Shown here: positions 56,585 to 63,523 of the stretch, piece by piece
Numbering within the stretch: position 1 is the stretch's first letter
Layout of the letters: every line of letters starts with the position of its first letter
Origin: Zoogloea oleivorans
GTDB taxonomy: Bacteria > Pseudomonadota > Gammaproteobacteria > Burkholderiales > Rhodocyclaceae
Reading direction: 5' to 3'
DNA length: 63,523 bases
Assembly (NCBI GenBank): GCA_030157785.1
Contig: JAOAUC010000021.1
Location: forward strand, 1 to 63,523
Position numbers and translations under genes: made by a program
Notes under the pieces: model-generated
Databases searched by the model: none
Seen by the model: only the letters and a program-made list of their open reading frames with translations
Told to the model about the DNA's origin: nothing

Positions 56585-58037
56585 GGAGAAGGTCGTGCTG
56601 TGGCCGGATCAGGGGGGCTGCAACGTGCAGGGTGGCGCGTACGGTTTCAGGGATGAGCTGCCCGAGGCTGAGGCGGGTGTGCGGCGGATTGAGGAGTGCC
56701 GCCATGAGCTGCAGTCCGTTGCCGAGGCCTTGCCGGCGCTCGAAGTCGAGGCCGTGGGGCAGGGTGCCGGGATTGTCGATGCTCAGGTTGACGCTGTCTT
56801 CGTCGGTCTGAATGTGGATCCGGATCGTGTCCCCGGACGCGCTTCCGGCCGCCCCGTACTTGACGGCGTTGGTGAGCAGTTCGTTGATCATGATTGCCAG
56901 CGGTACGACTTCGCGCGACGGGATGGCCGTGTCCTCGATGTCGGGTGGGGTAATCCGTTCGATGGGCGAGTGGTCGGGGTACAGGCCTTCGACGCTTTTC
57001 ACCAGGGTGGCAAGGAGTTCTGTGAGGGTGACCGGTGGCTGGCCTTGCCGACTGTACAGATCATGGACGGCGGCGATGGCGCGCACCTGCCCGACGGCCT
57101 CTGTGAGCACGGCGCCCTGCGCACCAGCGGTGCTGGCGTGGCGATGGAGAAGGGCGGCGAGGCCCTGCAGGCTGTTCTTGATGCGGTGGTGTCCTTCCCG
57201 CAGCAGGGCTTCCCAGTGGGGTTCCGCGGCGCTGCCGTGCCGGGCGGTGATGTCGGCAACCATCCCGGTGACGCGGGCCTGTCGCTGACTGTCGGTCCAC
57301 GGGCAGGCGTGCGCCCACAGCCAGCGCTCCCGGCCGTCCCGGGGACGGATGCGGACCTCCGTTTCGGCGACCTGGCCGGCCTGCAGGGTTTCGATGAAGG
57401 CTTGCACCCGGGGCAGGTCTTCTTCGACGATCGGATCGCGCCAGATGCCGGGTGCCTGGCCGGCCTTCCACGGCCGTCCCCACAAATGGCGGAAGGCCGG
57501 GCTCACGTAGATGAACTGTTCGAGGGCGGGGTCGCTGACCCACAGTACGGCGCGGGTGCTGTGGTCGATGCTGTGGAAAAAGGCTTCGGCAGCTGCCCAT
57601 GAGGCCGGGCCGGGTTCCGGTGCCAGTGGTGCGTCGGCGCGCAGGACGAGCAGCTGGAGGCCGGGCTCTTCGGTGGGGAGCTGTTGGCAGGTCAGGGTGC
57701 GAAGCTCGCCTTCTGGGCCGGAGACGATGAAGCCGCCATGGGGCGCGCCTGCCGGCTCCCGGCGACCGATGCTCTCGAGTCGCTGGCCGACCAGTATCTG
57801 GCCGCTTCGGTTGAGCAGGTGAGCGGCGGAGCCGCTGGCGCCGAGGATGCGGTTGCCGGGCCCGATCAGGAGGCAGCCGTAATGGCAGTCCTGCATGAGA
57901 AGCTGAAGGAGAGTCCGGGTGCCTGGATCAACCGGAAAATTGAGATTTGAAGCTCGATCCGGGGGCGGGCTGACCCCACCTGAGTCGGGCAGGACGCCTG
58001 CTGCTTGTGGTTTTACCCCCACACTACGTGATGCCAT
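56574..58037 (-). CDS. HWE/HisKA_2-type sensor histidine kinase
   Basis: About 487 residues, soluble: an N-terminal PAS-like region (GCLLIGPGNRILGASGSAAH), a second PAS (VLWVSDPALEQFIYVSPAFR), then HisKA_2 with EGHHRIKNSLQGLAALL (phospho-acceptor His) and an HATPase with INELLTNAVKYG. This kinase class commonly partners ANTAR regulators, as here. The start is uncertain: ATG 58172 would fall inside the promoter at 58158-58186, so ATG 58037 is preferred. Confidence 0.85.
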   Translation of the reverse strand: MASRSVGVKPQAAGVLPDSGGVSPPPDRASNLNFPVDPGTRTLLQLLMQDCHYGCLLIGPGNRILGASGSAAHLLNRSGQILVGQRLESIGRREPAGAPHGGFIVSGPEGELRTLTCQQLPTEEPGLQLLVLRADAPLAPEPGPASWAAAEAFFHSIDHSTRAVLWVSDPALEQFIYVSPAFRHLWGRPWKAGQAPGIWRDPIVEEDLPRVQAFIETLQAGQVAETEVRIRPRDGRERWLWAHACPWTDSQRQARVTGMVADITARHGSAAEPHWEALLREGHHRIKNSLQGLAALLHRHASTAGAQGAVLTEAVGQVRAIAAVHDLYSRQGQPPVTLTELLATLVKSVEGLYPDHSPIERITPPDIEDTAIPSREVVPLAIMINELLTNAVKYGAAGSASGDTIRIHIQTDEDSVNLSIDNPGTLPHGLDFERRQGLGNGLQLMAALLNPPHTRLSLGQLIPETVRATLHVAAPLIRPQHDLLHVP

Positions 58038-58157
58038 GTGTCGCCTGCGATGCTGTTGACCATCATCGACGCGAGGGCGGGGCGCCAGATGGAATGTGCC
58101 GGCAGTCTTCTGCCGGCGTTCCGGGCGTGCGCCCAATGCTGGGACGCTGCAACTATC

Positions 58158-58186
58158 TATATCTTTAATCATACCCCAATAGTCAA
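58158..58186 (-). promoter_or_regulatory. Probable sigma-70 promoter of the kinase-ANTAR operon
   Basis: On the minus strand TTGACT (58186-58181) and GATATA (58163-58158) are separated by exactly 17 bp in an AT-rich patch. The -35 is strong and the -10 moderate. Transcription would begin near 58150, giving a leader of about 110 nt before ATG 58037. Confidence 0.5.
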
Positions 58187-58254
58187 TCCCCGCGGATTGA
58201 GGGGCGGACCTCCTTAGGGGGTGGAACCCCCGTGGGCAGGCCTTTTCGGTCGTT

Positions 58255-61080
<2,826 letters not shown>

Positions 61081-61146
61081 GAGGCATTCGGGGCTTGGGC
61101 AACCTGTTAATATACGCCTCTTAACCCTCCCCAAGCAGCACGTTTA

Positions 61147-62343
61147 ATGGCTTCTCCAATTGACGACAAGATGAGCCCGGCCGAGCGCCGCGCCGGCGTT
61201 TCGCTGGCAGCGATCTTTGCGCTGCGCATGCTTGGCTTGTTCCTGATCCTGCCGGTCTTCGCGGTGCATGCCCACGGTATGCCGGGCGGGGACAACGCAG
61301 CGATGGTCGGTATGGCCATCGGCGCCTATGGCCTGACCCAGGCTTTCCTGCAGATTCCCTTCGGTACCGCGTCCGACCGCTTTGGCCGCAAGCCGGTGAT
61401 CATCTTCGGCCTCGTGCTGTTCGTCATCGGCAGCGTGGTGGCGGCGCTGGCCGAGGATGTCCAGATGGTCATCCTCGGCCGCGTCATCCAGGGCGCAGGG
61501 GCCATCTCGGCGGCCGTCACGGCGCTGGCCGCCGACCTGACCCGCGACCAGCACCGGACCAAGGTGATGGCCATGATCGGTTCGTCCATCGGCCTGGTTT
61601 TTGCCATTTCGATGGTCGCCGCGCCGCTGCTCTACTCGCTGATCGGCATGAGCGGCCTGTTCTGGCTGACCGCCGTGCTGGCGGCCGCAGCAATTTTCAC
61701 CGTGATATTCATCGTGCCGGCTGCGCCACCGGTGCCGCGGGCCATCGGACGCTTTTCCGAAGTGCTCGGCAATGGTCAGCTGATGCGCCTCAATTTCGGG
61801 GTGTTCGCCCTGCACCTGATGCAGACCGCCATGTGGGTGCTGGTACCGGCAGGGCTGGTGCAGGCCGGTTTGCCGATGGCGGAGCACTGGAAGGTCTATC
61901 TGCCGGCAGTGCTGTTGTCCTTTGTGGTGATGGTGCCGGCCATTATCATGGCCGAGAAGAAGGGGGCCATGAAGCGCGTCTTCAATTCGGCCATCGCCCT
62001 TTTGCTGCTGGTTCAGGTGGGCCTGTATTTTGAAGGCGGAGCCGGGATGTGGCCGCTGGCAATCCTGCTGACGCTCTTTTTCGTCGCTTTCAATGTGCTT
62101 GAGGCGACCCAACCCTCGTGGATTTCCCGGATCGCGCCGCCCCATGCCAAGGGTACCGCGCTGGGCATCTACAACACCCTGCAGTCCCTCGGGCTTTTCA
62201 TCGGCGGCGCCCTCGGCGGCTGGCTGGTGCAGCACGTGGGCCCCGGTTCTGTTTCCCTGCTGGGCGGCGGGCTGGCCGTGGTGTGGCTGATCCTCGCCTC
62301 CGGCATGGTTGCACCTGTGCCCCGCCGCGTGGCGGCTGCCTGA
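61147..62343 (+). CDS. MFS transporter (YajR-like without C-terminal domain)
   Basis: 398 residues with twelve helices. The A-motif between helices 2 and 3 reads [13 protein letters not shown], and [18 protein letters not shown] is the helix 4 motif typical of drug:proton antiporters. Lies head-to-head with uvrA and 32 bp before ssb, a linkage common in betaproteobacteria. The substrate is unknown. Confidence 0.9.
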   Translation: MASPIDDKMSPAERRAGVSLAAIFALRMLGLFLILPVFAVHAHGMPGGDNAAMVGMAIGAYGLTQAFLQIPFGTASDRFGRKPVIIFGLVLFVIGSVVAALAEDVQMVILGRVIQGAGAISAAVTALAADLTRDQHRTKVMAMIGSSIGLVFAISMVAAPLLYSLIGMSGLFWLTAVLAAAAIFTVIFIVPAAPPVPRAIGRFSEVLGNGQLMRLNFGVFALHLMQTAMWVLVPAGLVQAGLPMAEHWKVYLPAVLLSFVVMVPAIIMAEKKGAMKRVFNSAIALLLLVQVGLYFEGGAGMWPLAILLTLFFVAFNVLEATQPSWISRIAPPHAKGTALGIYNTLQSLGLFIGGALGGWLVQHVGPGSVSLLGGGLAVVWLILASGMVAPVPRRVAAA

Positions 62344-62375
62344 CAGGCATCCAAAGAATTTTTCAGGAGAGAGAT

Positions 62376-62957
62376 ATGGCTTCGGTCAACAAAGTGATTC
62401 TGGTCGGCAACCTGGGCAAGGATCCCGAAACCCGTTATGCCCCGAGTGGCGACGCAATCTGCAACATCACCCTCGCGACCACCGATACTTGGCGCGACAA
62501 GGCTTCCGGCGAGAAGCGCGAAGCCACCGAGTGGCACCGCGTTGCTTTCTTCGGCAAGCTCGCCGAGATCGCCGGCCAGTACCTGCGCAAGGGCAGCCAG
62601 GTGTACGTCGAAGGTTCCCTGCGCACCCGCAAGTGGCAGGACAAGGATGGTCAGGATCGTTACACCACTGAAATCCGCGCCGACGAGATGAAGATGCTCG
62701 GCAGCCGGCAGGGTATGGGCGGTTCCGATGCCCCGTCACGCAATGAAGGCAGCTTTGGCGGTGGTGCGGGCGGTGGTGCTCCGGCAGGTGGTGGCAATCG
62801 TGACGCCGGTTACGGCGGTGGGCGCGACAGCAACTACGGCGGTGGTGGCAGTGGCGGCGGTTTTGGCGGCGGAGCGCCGGCGCCCAGCGCACCGGCGGCA
62901 CCGAAAAAACCTGCCGGCGGCGGTTTTGGCGATTTTGACGATGATATCCCGTTCTGA
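62376..62957 (+). CDS. ssb: Single-stranded DNA-binding protein
   Basis: 193 residues: an OB fold ([20 protein letters not shown] ... [21 protein letters not shown]), a Gly-rich linker of about 70 residues, and the acidic tip DFDDDIPF that binds partner proteins. AGGAGAG precedes ATG 62376. A strong terminator follows 41 bp after the stop. Confidence 0.96.
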   Translation: MASVNKVILVGNLGKDPETRYAPSGDAICNITLATTDTWRDKASGEKREATEWHRVAFFGKLAEIAGQYLRKGSQVYVEGSLRTRKWQDKDGQDRYTTEIRADEMKMLGSRQGMGGSDAPSRNEGSFGGGAGGGAPAGGGNRDAGYGGGRDSNYGGGGSGGGFGGGAPAPSAPAAPKKPAGGGFGDFDDDIPF

Positions 62958-62997
62958 ACATGCATTGTTAGAAAAAGCGAAACAAACCCCCTTAAAA

Positions 62998-63020
62998 CCC
63001 CCGCTCTGCGGGGGTTTTTT
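62998..63020 (+). terminator. Intrinsic terminator of ssb
   Basis: CCCCCGC-TCT-GCGGGGG (62998-63014) followed by TTTTTT (63015-63020): a perfect 7-bp GC stem with a T-run, 41 bp after the ssb stop. Confidence 0.92.
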
Positions 63021-63220
63021 GTTGTTTCGTCACTTTTTATAGTGATGCTGAGTTATCTATATGTAATTCTGTTTTGTACCCGAAACAAAGAATATTTATC
63101 TTTTGCAAAGCGTAACTTACAGCTCTCCTATGTTGGTTGTTGATAGCCAAACAGATAATTCATATTGAATAATTCGCGGGCTTTTAGTGGATGTGTGATG
63201 TGGGGCATGTGCTCATATGC
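63021..63220. other. AT-rich gene-free stretch
   Basis: About 200 bp, clearly AT-rich against the GC-rich surroundings (for example GAATATTTATCTTTTGC). No open frame with a ribosome binding site and no tRNA-like fold is visible. It leads into the tandem array. Confidence 0.6.
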
Positions 63221-63228
63221 AGCTATCC

Positions 63229-63523
63229 CTGAATGGGCGGGCGGGATTGAAAGTTGTTTTGGGATGTCCAGTTCCAATGTGAACGTTAACAAGACGATTA
63301 CCTCAGGCCGAACCTAGCCCCACTGAACACAGCTGGATCAGTTACCACTGAATGGGCGGGCGGGATTGAAAGTTGTTTTGGAATGTCCAGTTCCAATGTA
63401 TTCGTTATCAAGACGGATACCCTAGGCCGAACCTACGCCCTCATTGAACACAGCTGGATCAGTTATCCCTGAATGGGCGGGCGGGATTGAAAGTTGTTTT
63501 GGAATGTCCAGTTCCAATGTATT
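63229..63523. repeat. Tandem array of about 120-bp units, truncated by the window edge
   Basis: The motif CTGAATGGGCGGGCGGGATT starts at 63229, 63348 and 63469, giving units of 119 and 121 bp and a third copy cut at 55 bp. The first 52 bp of each unit are nearly invariant (one difference, G63263 for A in copy 1). The second half varies more but keeps GGCCGAACCTA and GAACACAGCTGGATCAGTTA. Each unit holds a small hairpin TTGGAA-TGTCCAG-TTCCAA, with the copy-1 difference becoming a G-U pair. No open reading frame is evident. Confidence 0.85.

Noticed and set aside
58138..58172. ATG 58172 as the start of the HWE kinase
   Set aside because: It falls within the predicted -35/-10 region and the extra 45 residues have no conserved pattern.
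58196..58254. GGGGGTGGAACCCCC near 58218 as a uvrA or kinase terminator
   Set aside because: A hairpin is possible but no T-run follows on either strand.
63229..63523. The 120-bp array as a second CRISPR because units contain GGGATTGAAAG
   Set aside because: The period is far too long and the intervening parts are related between copies instead of unique.

Overview
The window looks like chromosomal DNA of a high-GC betaproteobacterium, most likely of the Rhodocyclales (Azospira/Dechloromonas/Zoogloea type). This rests on overall protein style, the density of PAS, GGDEF and two-component genes, an HME-RND metal-efflux operon and the uvrA / MFS / ssb order. It is an inference from family resemblance; no 16S gene is present.

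Layout. 1-13.4 kb: the start of etfB, an acyl-CoA ligase, a hybrid histidine kinase with an OmpR-type regulator, a PCu(A)C copper chaperone, a permease plus thioredoxin pair, a CZB protein, an AAA+ ATPase with a small overlapping partner, a LysR/EamA divergent pair, a Rieske protein and a methylmalonyl-CoA decarboxylase-like protein. 13.5-30.3 kb: a complete type I-E CRISPR-Cas locus in the order WYL regulator, cas3, casA (cas8e), casB (cse2), cas7e, cas5e, cas6e, cas1, cas2e, leader. It is followed by a very long array that I counted by hand as 113 repeats and 112 spacers. The array ends in a degenerate repeat and a decayed PAS-like fragment. 30.6-37.2 kb: an Old Yellow Enzyme, a broken DedA-rhodanese gene, pirin, OsmC, a TRIC channel, a CHASE-GGDEF cyclase coupled to a periplasmic binding protein, and a VF530 protein.

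37.3-44.1 kb: a six-gene, translationally coupled heavy-metal RND efflux operon (CzcI-like, outer membrane factor, unknown periplasmic protein, adaptor, pump, unknown periplasmic protein). It is followed by a non-coding block built on a 21-bp period with strong inverted repeats. 44.5-50 kb: MAPEG, AzlCD, then a sigma-54 two-component system. That system faces a near-consensus -24/-12 promoter, with a perfect dyad about 100 bp upstream of it, driving a tiny Lys/Glu/Pro-repeat secreted protein and an outer-membrane barrel. I consider this the best candidate for an undescribed regulated system. 50-58 kb: lgt, YceH, a DUF1186/SEC-C protein, a chemoreceptor, a PAS-GGDEF-EAL protein and an ANTAR regulator with its HWE-type kinase. 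58.2-63 kb: uvrA, MFS and ssb with a clear terminator. 63.0-63.5 kb: an AT-rich gene-free stretch and the start of a tandem array of about 120 bp per unit that runs off the window edge.

All counts and alignments were made by eye. No database search was possible, so family names rest on recognised motifs.
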